From Caballeronia arationis (GTDB taxonomy: Bacteria; Pseudomonadota; Gammaproteobacteria; Burkholderiales; Burkholderiaceae), in contig NZ_FCOG02000051.1 in NCBI RefSeq assembly GCF_001544975.2, forward strand, positions 1 to 44,449: a DNA stretch of 44,449 bases. Direction: 5' to 3'. The translations under genes were made by a program, and so were the position numbers. Each line of letters opens with the position of its first letter. Position 1 is the first letter of the stretch. The notes beneath the pieces were generated by a model. It saw only the letters and a program-made list of their open reading frames with translations, did not search any database and was not told where the DNA came from. Positions 34,343-44,381 of the stretch are shown here, in pieces.

Positions 34343-35184
34343 GCTGGACGGCCCGCAGCCTTCTGCGCCATGCCCGTCTTCGACCGGCGCATCAGGAGGT
34401 AGATCACGAGCCAGTACGCGGCGTACGCGATCAAATTCATCCCGGCGGGATGCGCGCGATAACCCGTCAGCGTCGCGACGAGCGAGCCGAACGTGCTGGA
34501 GTCGTCGAGGATGCGAGACGTGTCCCAGAACTGGTTGATCACGACCGGCAGAACTTCCATGTCGATCAGCTTGTCGACGCCGGTTTCGAACAGTCCCGCG
34601 GCGAGGAAAAGCAGCATGATTTCGGTGACGCGGAAGAAGATCCGCCACGAGAAATACTTGCCGCCGAGCTGCAGGATGTAGAACGTGAGAAACGCGAGGC
34701 CGAGGCCGATGATCACCGCGAGATACTGCGACGGCGCCACGTGTCCCGACTGCCCGAAGCCCACGCCATAGAGGAACACGGCCGTCTCGCTGCCTTCGCG
34801 CGCGATCGCGAGCGCAACCAGCACCGCGACGCCCCACCAGTGTCCGTCCTGCGTGGACTTTTGCAGCGACGCTTCCATGTCGCGCTTGAGCGTGCGGCCG
34901 TGGCGCTTCATCCACAGCACCATTTGCACGATCAGCACGCAGGCGACGAGCACCATCGCGGTCTGGAAGTAGTCCTGGGCGTTGCCCGACAGCACTTCCG
35001 TGAAGCCGACGAGCGCCGCGCCGAGCGCGACCGCGGCAAAGAGGCCGATCCCGACGCCGGCCCACAGATACGGCAAGCCGCGCCGCGCATGATGATCGCC
35101 GTTCTTGAGCCAGGCATACAAGATGCCGACGACGAGCAAAGCCTCGACGCTCTCGCGCCAGACGATGAAAAGAACCTGACCCAT
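34339..35184 (-). CDS. ftrC: FTR1 family iron permease
   Basis: A 281-residue membrane permease of the FTR1/EfeU family with about seven helices. Both iron-binding REXXE motifs are present: Arg10-Glu14 (RESVE) in helix 1 and Arg129-Glu133 (REGSE) in helix 4. It carries ferric iron formed at the periplasmic face into the cytoplasm. Located third in an ftrABCD-order operon, 67 nt after the cupredoxin gene and overlapping the polyferredoxin gene by 4 nt. Confidence 0.93.
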   Translation of the reverse strand: MGQVLFIVWRESVEALLVVGILYAWLKNGDHHARRGLPYLWAGVGIGLFAAVALGAALVGFTEVLSGNAQDYFQTAMVLVACVLIVQMVLWMKRHGRTLKRDMEASLQKSTQDGHWWGVAVLVALAIAREGSETAVFLYGVGFGQSGHVAPSQYLAVIIGLGLAFLTFYILQLGGKYFSWRIFFRVTEIMLLFLAAGLFETGVDKLIDMEVLPVVINQFWDTSRILDDSSTFGSLVATLTGYRAHPAGMNLIAYAAYWLVIYLLMRRSKTGMAQKAAGRPA

Positions 35185-35251
35185 TCAGAACCTCCAGCCA
35201 ATTCTGCTTCGCACGCGACGCGGAGAATCACGCGCCGCCGTGCGCAGACCA

Positions 35252-35584
35252 CTACTTCGCGACGATCACGCCCTGTGCAGACTGATGAAAATCGTCGAAA
35301 AACTTGTACTCGCCCGGGGATAGCGGCGCGATCACGACAAAAGAGTCGGCGCCCGGCGCCAGCACTTTTTCCTTGCGCAACTGGATGCTCTCGAACTCCG
35401 CGGCACCCTTTCCGATGTTGTGCACTTCAATCTTGATGCGCTTACCCGCCGGCACTTCGATGCGCGCCGGATTGAGCGTGCCGTCGTTCATTTCGAGCTT
35501 GAACGTCGGAAGATCGTCCGCGTGGGCGATGCCGGCAAAGAGCGCCGACAGCGCGAGCGCGGCCATCTGGGTTTTCACTTTCAT
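35252..35584 (-). CDS. ftrB: Periplasmic cupredoxin-like protein (FtrB)
   Basis: A 110-residue secreted cupredoxin. Signal peptide MKVKTQMAALALSALFAGIA ending near HADD; mature part with LEMNDGTLNPARIEVPAGKRIKI and GEYKFFDDFHQSAQG. The usual Cys/His copper set is incomplete, as in other FtrB/EfeO-cupredoxin domains. It is thought to act as the oxidase partner for Fe(II) in the Ftr system. GGAAGG lies 5 nt before the ATG at 35584. Confidence 0.87.
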   Translation of the reverse strand: MKVKTQMAALALSALFAGIAHADDLPTFKLEMNDGTLNPARIEVPAGKRIKIEVHNIGKGAAEFESIQLRKEKVLAPGADSFVVIAPLSPGEYKFFDDFHQSAQGVIVAK

Positions 35585-35641
35585 GCAGCCTTCCTGAAAT
35601 GGACGCGCCCCGCATCGAGCAAGGCGCACCTCAAACCGCGC

Positions 35642-36190
35642 TTAGTACCCGCCCTTCTTGCCGATGCCGGCGAACGGGAAGTCGTATTCGATGGTGAACG
35701 GCTTGAACCACGGACCCACGCCCGTTTCCTTGTCGACGTGACGGCCGAATGCCATATGGCCCGTCTGCGCCGGCGCTGAGATGTGCAGCTTCAGGTGATA
35801 CTTGCCCGGGCCGAACAGCTTCACGTTGTCGCCGTAGTGCGGGCCGTCGCTTGCGACCATCGCCATCATGTCGCCCTTGATCGACTCCGTCGAACCGACC
35901 TTCGTCAGTTCATACGACACTTGCAGGTACGGCATCCAGTCGCCTTCCGCGAAACCGGTCGGATTGTTCTTGACTGCGTGGATGTCCGCTTCGAGGTGGA
36001 TATCCGATTCCGATGCCTTGCGCATCATGCCTTCCGGCGCCATCGTGATCGGCTGCAGATAAACCGCGCCAGTCTCCATGCCGCCTTCGATGTGCTGCTT
36101 GCCGATCGGATACTCAGCGGCGATCGCGGACGTCGCTGCGGCAAGCGCCAGTGCGGCGAACGTGCCGCGCATCAAAGTTGAACCCACCAT
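35642..36190 (-). CDS. ftrA: Periplasmic iron-binding protein P19 (FtrA)
   Basis: A 182-residue secreted protein of the PF10634 iron transport family (P19/Tp34/FtrA). Seen: signal peptide about 1-25 (ending AIAAEYP), GKQHIEGGMETGAVYLQPI, the metal-ligand region DIHLEADIHAVKNNPTGFAEG and LKLHISAP, GHMAFGRHVDKETGVGPWF with further His and Met. It binds copper plus iron in relatives and delivers Fe(II). GGGAG precedes ATG 36190 by about 6 nt. First gene of the ftr operon. Confidence 0.92.
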   Translation of the reverse strand: MVGSTLMRGTFAALALAAATSAIAAEYPIGKQHIEGGMETGAVYLQPITMAPEGMMRKASESDIHLEADIHAVKNNPTGFAEGDWMPYLQVSYELTKVGSTESIKGDMMAMVASDGPHYGDNVKLFGPGKYHLKLHISAPAQTGHMAFGRHVDKETGVGPWFKPFTIEYDFPFAGIGKKGGY

Positions 36191-36273
36191 GAGTTACTCC
36201 CTCTTCTTATCGATGAATGACACGCGCCGCGCGCCCAGGTTGATCGTCAGCCGACTCGGAACTCGGCCGCCAG

Positions 36274-36358
36274 AATGACAATGAGAATGACAACGGAACG
36301 TTAATAGGAACCATTCTCAATATTTGCGGAGTGTAGCACCGTTCGATCGGCGGAACAA
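36274..36358 (-). promoter_or_regulatory. ftr operon promoter with two Fur-like sites
   Basis: On the minus strand TTGTTC (36353-36358) and TACACT (36330-36335) are 17 nt apart. Immediately downstream, 36303-36321 (reads ATTGAGAATGGTTCCTATT on the minus strand) resembles the Fur site AATGAGAATNATTCTCATT, with 8 of 9 left-arm bases kept. A second area, 36274-36292, has three tandem hexamers AATGAC-AATGAG-AATGAC on the plus strand, a Fur-array look. Both would lie from about +1 onwards, ideal for repression. The rest of the gap 36191-36424 holds no gene. Confidence 0.65.
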
Positions 36359-36424
36359 TTTGATCCGGCTTACAGCCCTGTTGCGGCGGGGGTTTCCGGC
36401 GGCGAAGCAGATCCGATTGGTGTG

Positions 36425-36460
36425 AAAAAAACGGCGAATCCTTGAGATTCGCCGCTTTTT
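36425..36460 (-). terminator. Terminator of uvrB
   Basis: CGGCGAATC / GATTCGCCG stem with loop CTTGA, flanked by A and T tracts on both sides, 19 nt after the uvrB stop. Confidence 0.92.
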
Positions 36461-36478
36461 GTTCCTACGAAAACATCA

Positions 36479-38569
<2,091 letters not shown>

Positions 38570-39002
38570 GAGGAAAACGTAGCCTTCGCCGAGAGCAAAC
38601 ACCTATTCTAGCGGTTCGCGCTGGCGCACGTGGATGGCGGGTTCGGAGTTGCGCGGGCGGGCGCGCGGCGCATGCGCGGGCACCCAATGTTTTCGAGATG
38701 AGGCCGATCTGCCGGATGCCAAGACCGTGGCGGGGAGTTCGGGCAATACGTCCGCCGGGTCGATCCGGGCCTGATTTCCACGCAAATCGCGCTGCAAAAA
38801 AGCAAAAATCGACGCATTCGCCGCTTCGACGCCGCCGAAAACGCGTTAGCGATTCGCTACAATGTCGACTTGAGCTTGCCACGGCTCGCTTTCAGCTTCG
38901 TCGGGCTGTGACCGGCGCGACGCCGTTGAATTCTTCCGCCGGCCGCCTTCGCCCTCCCCGCAGGTCCTTTGCAGCACGTCTTCTCACTACTGCCGAAAAA
39001 TC
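38570..39002 (+). other. Divergent promoter region of uvrB and the aminotransferase
   Basis: A 433-nt gap without credible genes. On the plus strand TACAAT at 38858-38863, preceded by GC, would start the aminotransferase message with a leader of about 130 nt; on the minus strand TAGAAT near 38605-38610 could serve uvrB. Nothing else was recognised. Confidence 0.45.
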
Positions 39003-40202
39003 ATGTCTCTTTTCTCTGCCGTCGAACTCGCTCCCCGCGACCCGATTCTGGGCCTCAACGAAGCTTTCAACGCCGACACGCGCACGACCAAGGTCAACCT
39101 GGGCGTCGGCGTGTACACGAACGAAGAAGGCAAGATTCCGCTCCTGCGCGCCGTGCGCGACGCGGAAAAAGCCCGTGTCGACGCTGCGCTGCCGCGCGGC
39201 TATCTGCCGATCGACGGGATCGCCGCCTATGACGCGGCCGTGCAGAAACTCCTGCTCGGCAACGATTCGCCCCTGATCGCGGCCGGCCAGGTCGTCACGG
39301 CGCAGGCTCTCGGCGGCACGGGCGCGCTGAAAATCGGCGCGGACTTCCTGAAGCGCGTCAATCCGGGTGCGATGGTCGCGATCAGCGATCCGAGCTGGGA
39401 AAACCACCGCGCGCTCTTCGAAAGCGCCGGTTTCGAGGTGGTGAACTACCCGTACTACGACGCCGCGAGCCACGGCGTGAACTTCGAAGGCATGCTGTCG
39501 GCGCTCAACGGCTATCCGGCGGGCACGATCGTGGTGCTGCACGCGTGCTGCCACAACCCGACCGGCGTCGACCTGACGGCGGACCAGTGGCGCCAGATCG
39601 TCGACGTAGTGAAGGCGCGCGGCCTCGTGCCGTTCCTCGACATCGCCTACCAGGGCTTCGGCGACAGCATCGAAGCTGACGCGGAAGCGGTTCGCGTTTT
39701 CGCGGGCGCGGGCTTCAATGTGTTCGTGTCGTCGTCGTTCTCGAAGTCGTTCTCGCTCTATGGTGAACGCGTCGGCGCGCTCTCGATCATCACGACGGCC
39801 AAGGAAGAATCGGTCCGCGTGCTGTCGCAACTGAAGCGCGTGATCCGCACGAACTACTCGAACCCGCCGACGCACGGCGGCGCCGTCGTCGCGGCCGTGC
39901 TCGCATCGCCGGAACTGCGCGCGACCTGGGAGCAGGAGCTCGGCGAAATGCGCGACCGCATCCGCGCGATGCGCAGCGGCCTCGTCGAGCGCCTGAAGGC
40001 GAGCGGCGTCGATCGCGATTTCAGCTTCGTGAGCCGTCAGCGCGGCATGTTCTCGTACTCCGGCCTGACCGCGCCGCAAGTCGACCGCCTGCGTGAAGAG
40101 TTCGGCATTTACGCCGTCAGCACCGGCCGCATCTGCGTGGCCGCGCTGAACACGCGCAACCTCGACGTCGTGGCCGGCGCCATCGCGCACGTGCTGAAGT
40201 AA
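39003..40202 (+). CDS. Aromatic-amino-acid/aspartate aminotransferase
   Basis: A 399-residue class I PLP enzyme of the AspC/TyrB group. Seen: KVNLGVGVYTNEEGKIPLL, LGGTGAL, SDPSWENH, HACCHNPTGVDLT, FLDIAYQGFG, the PLP-lysine in SSSFSKSFSLYGERVG and IRTNYSNPPTHGG, with the substrate Arg in STGRICVAALN. It transfers the amino group between 2-oxoglutarate and aspartate or phenylalanine/tyrosine. Orthologues in Burkholderia are usually named tyrB, as they are found beside uvrB; sequence cannot decide the preferred substrate. Confidence 0.93.
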   Translation: MSLFSAVELAPRDPILGLNEAFNADTRTTKVNLGVGVYTNEEGKIPLLRAVRDAEKARVDAALPRGYLPIDGIAAYDAAVQKLLLGNDSPLIAAGQVVTAQALGGTGALKIGADFLKRVNPGAMVAISDPSWENHRALFESAGFEVVNYPYYDAASHGVNFEGMLSALNGYPAGTIVVLHACCHNPTGVDLTADQWRQIVDVVKARGLVPFLDIAYQGFGDSIEADAEAVRVFAGAGFNVFVSSSFSKSFSLYGERVGALSIITTAKEESVRVLSQLKRVIRTNYSNPPTHGGAVVAAVLASPELRATWEQELGEMRDRIRAMRSGLVERLKASGVDRDFSFVSRQRGMFSYSGLTAPQVDRLREEFGIYAVSTGRICVAALNTRNLDVVAGAIAHVLK

Positions 40203-40226
40203 CGCGACGCTCGTCGTCAGCCTCGT

Positions 40227-40259
40227 AAAAATGGCGCCCGCAGCGGGCGCCATTTTTTT
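40227..40259 (+). terminator. Terminator of the aminotransferase gene
   Basis: ATGGCGCCC / GGGCGCCAT stem with loop GCAGC, then seven T; 28 nt after the stop. The A-run on the left makes it usable also by the convergent patatin transcript. Confidence 0.93.
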
Positions 40260-40278
40260 GTCCGGCGCGATTCGAATG

Positions 40279-41502
40279 TCAGCGCCTGTCGCGATGGATA
40301 TCGTGCGTCACGAAACGCGATTCTCCATTCGGCATGTCGAGCCAGTCGCGATGCGCGAGCGATCCGCGAATGTCCTCCAGGCCGCTCGCCCAGTGCTCGC
40401 GCATCGTCGAAAGCCCGAACTGAAAGTCCTTGTAGTGCCCCTCGTACTCCTTGTGCCGGTAAATGAGGTGGATCACGTTGTAGCGCTTGGAGCACGCGAG
40501 TTCTTCGGCGAGCCTGCACCACTCGTCGCTCTGGCGTTGCTTCTCCGGCACCTGGTCCAGTACGTGGCGGAGCACGTTCCGGTAGCGCTGCGAGCGTTGC
40601 ATCATGTCGGTGACCATGCGCGTGCGGCTCGAAAACTGAACGTCCTTCACGCGGCCCATCACGTCGACGATGCTGTCCGGCACCGGCCCGCGCGCGCTCC
40701 ACAAGTCGACCTGGAACGCGAGCGTGTCGCGGCGCGGTGTCGCCATCGCGATTTCATAGAGCGGCGTGTTCGACATCAGTCCGCCATCCCAGAAATATTC
40801 GCCGTCGATTTCCACGGCGGCGAAGCCCGGCGGCAGCGCGCCCGACGCCATGAAATGCTCGGCGCGCAGCCTGATGCGGGAGTTGTCGAAATAGGCGAAG
40901 TTGCCGGTTGCGACATTCACCGCGCCAACCGACACCCGCATTTCGCCCGAATTGATGCGGTCGAAGTCGCACAAGCGTTCGAGCGTTGCCTTGAGCGGGG
41001 CCGTGTCGTAGTAGCTGGCCGCTTGCGGCATGCCTGCCGCGAGCGGCGACGGCGGCGGCATGCGTGGCACGAAAAAGCCCTTCTGCCCTTCCACGAGCGC
41101 GCCGAACGCCTGCATCGCCGTGAACGCCTTGCGGATTTCGTCGGTGGCATTGAAGAACGCGTGCTCGACGAAACCCGGCAGCGGCAGCCCGAACGCGGGC
41201 TGGCAGATGGTCTCCCAGAATTCGAGCAGCCGCGGCACACGGTCCTCTGGAGCGTTACCCGCGATGATCGCCGTGTTGAGCGCGCCGATCGAAATGCCGG
41301 CCAGCCAGTTCGGGCGGATGCCCGCTTCGTCGAGCCCCTGATACACGCCCGCCTGATAGGCGCCGAGCGCGCCTCCGCCCTGCAGCATCAACGCGATGGT
41401 TTCGTAGGGCGGAAGGTCGATGCGGTTGCGATGCGAGGGCGACGTGTCCTCGATACCGCTCCCGGCGTCACGTGGACTCAATACCGATTCGTTCACTGCC
41501 AT
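40279..41502 (-). CDS. Patatin-like phospholipase with DUF3734
   Basis: A 407-residue serine lipase-like protein. Seen: MLQGGGALGAYQAGVYQGL (oxyanion hole, about 39-57), LAGISIGALNT with nucleophile Ser71, and catalytic Asp239 in WDGGLMSNTP; the C-terminal third (RRDTLAFQVDLWSARGPVP to GSLAHRDWLDMP) is the DUF3734 part found in such bacterial proteins. GGAGGG lies a few bases before the ATG at 41502. It starts 14 nt after the 3-hydroxybutyrate dehydrogenase gene, a pairing common in PHB-making Burkholderia, hinting at work on PHB granule surfaces or lipids, which is inference. Confidence 0.9.
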   Translation of the reverse strand: MAVNESVLSPRDAGSGIEDTSPSHRNRIDLPPYETIALMLQGGGALGAYQAGVYQGLDEAGIRPNWLAGISIGALNTAIIAGNAPEDRVPRLLEFWETICQPAFGLPLPGFVEHAFFNATDEIRKAFTAMQAFGALVEGQKGFFVPRMPPPSPLAAGMPQAASYYDTAPLKATLERLCDFDRINSGEMRVSVGAVNVATGNFAYFDNSRIRLRAEHFMASGALPPGFAAVEIDGEYFWDGGLMSNTPLYEIAMATPRRDTLAFQVDLWSARGPVPDSIVDVMGRVKDVQFSSRTRMVTDMMQRSQRYRNVLRHVLDQVPEKQRQSDEWCRLAEELACSKRYNVIHLIYRHKEYEGHYKDFQFGLSTMREHWASGLEDIRGSLAHRDWLDMPNGESRFVTHDIHRDRR

Positions 41503-41516
41503 TCCATGCCCTCCGG

Positions 41517-42311
41517 TCACTGCATGTACCAGCCGTGGCTGACGACGAACGATTGACCGGTGAGCGCCGCAGTCGGGAACGCCGAAAGGAAGAGCACGGT
41601 TTGCGCGACGTCCTCGACGGTGGTGAACACGCCGTCGACCGTTCCGCCGAGCATCACGCGCTTCACGACCTCTTCCTCGCTGATGCCGAGTTCCTTCGCC
41701 TGCTCGGGAATCTGCTTGTCGACGAGCGGCGTGCGCACGAAGCCCGGACACACCACATGCGAGCGCACGTTGTGCTTCGCGCCTTCTTTCGCGAGGACGC
41801 GCGCGAGCCCGAGCAGACCGTGCTTGGCCGTCACGTAGGCCGACTTGAGCGGCGACGCCTCGTGCGAGTGCACCGACCCCATGTAGATCACGACGCCGCC
41901 GCGATCGTCCTTGTACATGTGCTTGAGCGCCGCCTTGGTGGTGAGAAACGCGCCGTCGACGTGGATCGCCTGCATCTTCTTCCAGTCCGAGAACGCGTAG
42001 TTCTCGATCGGATTGACGATCTGGATGCCCGCGTTCGAAATGAGGATGTCCACCGAACCCAGCTCTGCCGCAACCCGGTCGATGCCTTCGTTCACAGCCT
42101 CTTCGCTCGTCACGTCCATTGCGACACCGATCGCCCGGCCGCCCTTGCCGCGGATTTCCTCGGCGACGGCGTCCGCACCGCCCTGGTTCAGGTCGGCGAT
42201 GGCGACCGCTGCGCCCGCGTCGGCCAGCGTCAACGCAATCTGCTTGCCGATACCGCTCGCCGCGCCCGTGACGACCGCGACCTTCCCGTCCAGCTTCGTG
42301 TTCAGTGACAT
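41517..42311 (-). CDS. 3-Hydroxybutyrate dehydrogenase
   Basis: A 264-residue SDR. Seen: TGAASGIGKQIAL loop, NAGIQIVNPIENY, MGSVHSHEASPLKSAYVTAKHG with the SxY-x3-K catalytic set, and CPGFVRTPLVDKQIP with the Gln-rich substrate loop, all characteristic of D-3-hydroxybutyrate dehydrogenase. It oxidises the PHB breakdown product to acetoacetate with NAD. GGAGG lies 5-6 nt before the ATG at 42311. Co-transcribed with the patatin gene. Confidence 0.92.
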   Translation of the reverse strand: MSLNTKLDGKVAVVTGAASGIGKQIALTLADAGAAVAIADLNQGGADAVAEEIRGKGGRAIGVAMDVTSEEAVNEGIDRVAAELGSVDILISNAGIQIVNPIENYAFSDWKKMQAIHVDGAFLTTKAALKHMYKDDRGGVVIYMGSVHSHEASPLKSAYVTAKHGLLGLARVLAKEGAKHNVRSHVVCPGFVRTPLVDKQIPEQAKELGISEEEVVKRVMLGGTVDGVFTTVEDVAQTVLFLSAFPTAALTGQSFVVSHGWYMQ

Positions 42312-42536
42312 GCGAACCTCCTCGTGGGTGACGAATGACAACACGCGACGCGCGGCGCAACAAGCTGGCCGGATGGCATAGGCGGACGCCCTGGCTCTTT
42401 CTCGAAACGTCCTACGCCATTCGGCCGACTACCGCGCGCCGTTCGATGAGGCTATTGTGCATGAAGCCCGTTACGCGATGCAGCAACCGGCTTTGGAGCG
42501 CCTGCTTCTCGACGAAGGACGACCGAAGCCTTCCGC

Positions 42537-42542
42537 TACAAT
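42537..42542 (+). promoter_or_regulatory. -10 box TACAAT before rlmJ
   Basis: TACAAT preceded by CGC, 55 nt before the rlmJ start. No good -35 is visible. The rest of the 286-nt gap 42312-42597 shows no credible gene. Confidence 0.45.
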
Positions 42543-42597
42543 GACCGCCCTGCCGCGCGCCGCGCCCGCTCCACTTTTGTCTTTCGGTTCACTCGCC

Positions 42598-43443
42598 ATG
42601 CTCAGCTATCGCCACGCCTTCCATGCAGGCAATCACGCCGACGTGCTGAAACACTCGGTCGTCGTTCAGTTGCTGCGTCATCTGGGCCAGAAGGACAAGT
42701 CTTACTGGTACATCGACACGCACGCCGGCGCTGGCGTCTACTCGCTGACTGAGGGTTACGCGGCGAAAACCGCCGAGTTCGAAACGGGCATCGCGCGTCT
42801 TTGGAGCCGCACGGACTTGCCGTCCATGCTCGCGGATTACGTCGACGAAATCAGGGCCCTGAATCCGGACGGCACCCTGCAGTTCTACCCGGGCTCGCCG
42901 TATCTCGCGTGGCGCATGTTGCGCGAACAGGACCGGATGCGCCTTTTCGAGCTGCATACCACCGAAATCGATGTATTACGCCATAACTTCCGTGACGCTG
43001 GCCGGCGCGCAATGATCTACGAAGGCGACGGCTTCGATGGGATCAAGGCGCTGCTTCCCCCGCCGCCGCGCCGCGGACTCGTGCTTGTCGATCCGTCTTA
43101 CGAAGACAAGCGCGACTATGCGCGCACGCTGAACTGCATCGAGGAAAGCCTGAAGCGATTCGCAACAGGGACTTACGCGGTCTGGTACCCGCAGGTCACG
43201 CGCCTCGAGTCACAGCGCTTCCCGGATCAGTTGAAACGCCTCCAGCCGAAGAACTGGTTGCAGGTCGCGCTGACCGTGAGCACCCATCCCGCCGACGGCT
43301 TCGGTCTCTTTGGCAGCGGCATGTTCATTTTCAATCCGCCTTACACGCTCGCGGGTGCGCTGAAGGACGCACTGCCGTATCTCGTGAAGACGCTCGGGCA
43401 GGACGGGAAAGCCGCATTCAAGCTGGAACATCGCGGCGACTGA
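42598..43443 (+). CDS. rlmJ: 23S rRNA (adenine-2030-N6)-methyltransferase
   Basis: A 281-residue SAM-dependent methyltransferase. The start MLSYRHAFHAGNHADVLKH is the family signature; DTHAGAGVYSL is the SAM-binding motif I; PGSPYLAWRMLREQDRM follows. The catalytic motif IV reads DPSYEDK, where E. coli RlmJ has DPPYE. It methylates A2030 of 23S rRNA. Start ATG at 42598; upstream open frame is leader. Confidence 0.95.
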   Translation: MLSYRHAFHAGNHADVLKHSVVVQLLRHLGQKDKSYWYIDTHAGAGVYSLTEGYAAKTAEFETGIARLWSRTDLPSMLADYVDEIRALNPDGTLQFYPGSPYLAWRMLREQDRMRLFELHTTEIDVLRHNFRDAGRRAMIYEGDGFDGIKALLPPPPRRGLVLVDPSYEDKRDYARTLNCIEESLKRFATGTYAVWYPQVTRLESQRFPDQLKRLQPKNWLQVALTVSTHPADGFGLFGSGMFIFNPPYTLAGALKDALPYLVKTLGQDGKAAFKLEHRGD

Positions 43444-43458
43444 AGCGCGGCCGTTTGT

Positions 43459-43809
43459 TCAGTGCGGCGTCGGCCGATAAAAACGCGGCGGCTGAGTGGG
43501 CTGGTCCGTGGTCTGCGAACCGGGATAGGTGACATACGGCGATACGATGATCGGCACCTGCTCCTGCTGCGGCAGTTCCGGAAGGGTCGCCATGGGCCGC
43601 GCCTGGACCATGCCCGGCCCGGCCAGCGGGCCGGTCTGAAGCACGGTTCCCGGCACGCCGCTGTGGATGCCCGTCTGCGTATCGAGGACGAGTGGCTCAC
43701 CGCCCGGCTTCGCCAGTGCCGGCTGCGCGATACCGGCGACCCACGCCAATGCAGCCCCGCCCACTGCGAAGCGCCGCGCGTACCGCTTGCTGGCCAGTGT
43801 AATGTTCAT
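43459..43809 (-). CDS. Hypothetical exported protein, 116 residues
   Basis: Has a signal peptide (about residues 1-36, RRFAVGGAALAWVAGIAQPALA) and a Pro/Gln/Thr-rich mature part without Cys (QQEQVPIIVSPYVTYPGSQ and a tail PPRFYRPTPH). It is low-complexity and probably disordered. Start at ATG 43809; a GTG at 43821 is the alternative. Convergent with rlmJ, divergent from the DUF305 gene. Function not recognised. Confidence 0.65.
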   Translation of the reverse strand: MNITLASKRYARRFAVGGAALAWVAGIAQPALAKPGGEPLVLDTQTGIHSGVPGTVLQTGPLAGPGMVQARPMATLPELPQQEQVPIIVSPYVTYPGSQTTDQPTQPPRFYRPTPH

Positions 43810-43900
43810 GTCGCGAGCCACCGATTCGTTGGACGAAAACGCTTTACCTTACCGTGGTGGCAAGCTTTACGCTAGCGGCTCCTACACCCCAGGAGATGCA

Positions 43901-44290
43901 ATGAAATCACAACTAAAACTGCTCACAGCCTTGACGATTGCATGCGCGGCGATTTCCACCGTGTCCGCGCAGACGGCCGCACCTTCGCACGACGCGATGG
44001 CCGGGATGTCCGATTCGGGCAAGGACGCGCCGTCCACGGCCGCGTTCCGGACTGCGGATCAGTCGATGATGTCCGGCATGTCGAACATCCAGTACACGGG
44101 CGACGCCGATCGCGATTTCGTCGCTCACATGATCCCGCATCACGAGGGCGCGGTGGAGATGGCCAAGGTCGAATTGAAGTATGGGAAGGACGCGAAGCTG
44201 CGCAAGCTCGCGAAGGACATCATCGCGGCGCAGGAAAAGGAAATCGCGTTCATGAAGCAGTGGCTCGCCGCACATCCGCAGGCGAAGTGA
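43901..44290 (+). CDS. DUF305 (CopM-like) exported protein
   Basis: A 129-residue secreted protein with a signal peptide (about 1-23, ending VSAQ), a Met-rich linker (MAGMSDSG, SMMSGMSNIQ) and a DUF305 four-helix domain carrying HMIPHHEGAVEMAK and EIAFMKQWLAAH. Members bind copper or other metals through His and Met in the periplasm. AGGAGATGCA precedes the ATG at 43901. Confidence 0.88.
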   Translation: MKSQLKLLTALTIACAAISTVSAQTAAPSHDAMAGMSDSGKDAPSTAAFRTADQSMMSGMSNIQYTGDADRDFVAHMIPHHEGAVEMAKVELKYGKDAKLRKLAKDIIAAQEKEIAFMKQWLAAHPQAK

Positions 44291-44351
44291 CATCGACCGG
44301 CACCGATGCCTCGCAGCTGGCGCTGATGCGCGCGAGGCTGGCCCGGAAAAG

Positions 44352-44374
44352 ACAAAAGCCCCGCGATGCGGGTA
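44352..44374 (-). terminator. Terminator of the gene at the window end
   Basis: On the minus strand CCCGC/GCGGG with loop ATC, followed by GCTTTTGTC, beginning 8 nt after the partial frame stop. Confidence 0.65.
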
Positions 44375-44381
44375 ATGCCGT

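Noticed and set aside
38570..38700. LexA box for uvrB
   Set aside because: No CTG-N10-CAG palindrome of good quality was found before uvrB.
42335..42544. 69-codon plus-strand frame upstream of rlmJ
   Set aside because: No ribosome site, no gene-like composition and it overlaps the presumed rlmJ promoter.
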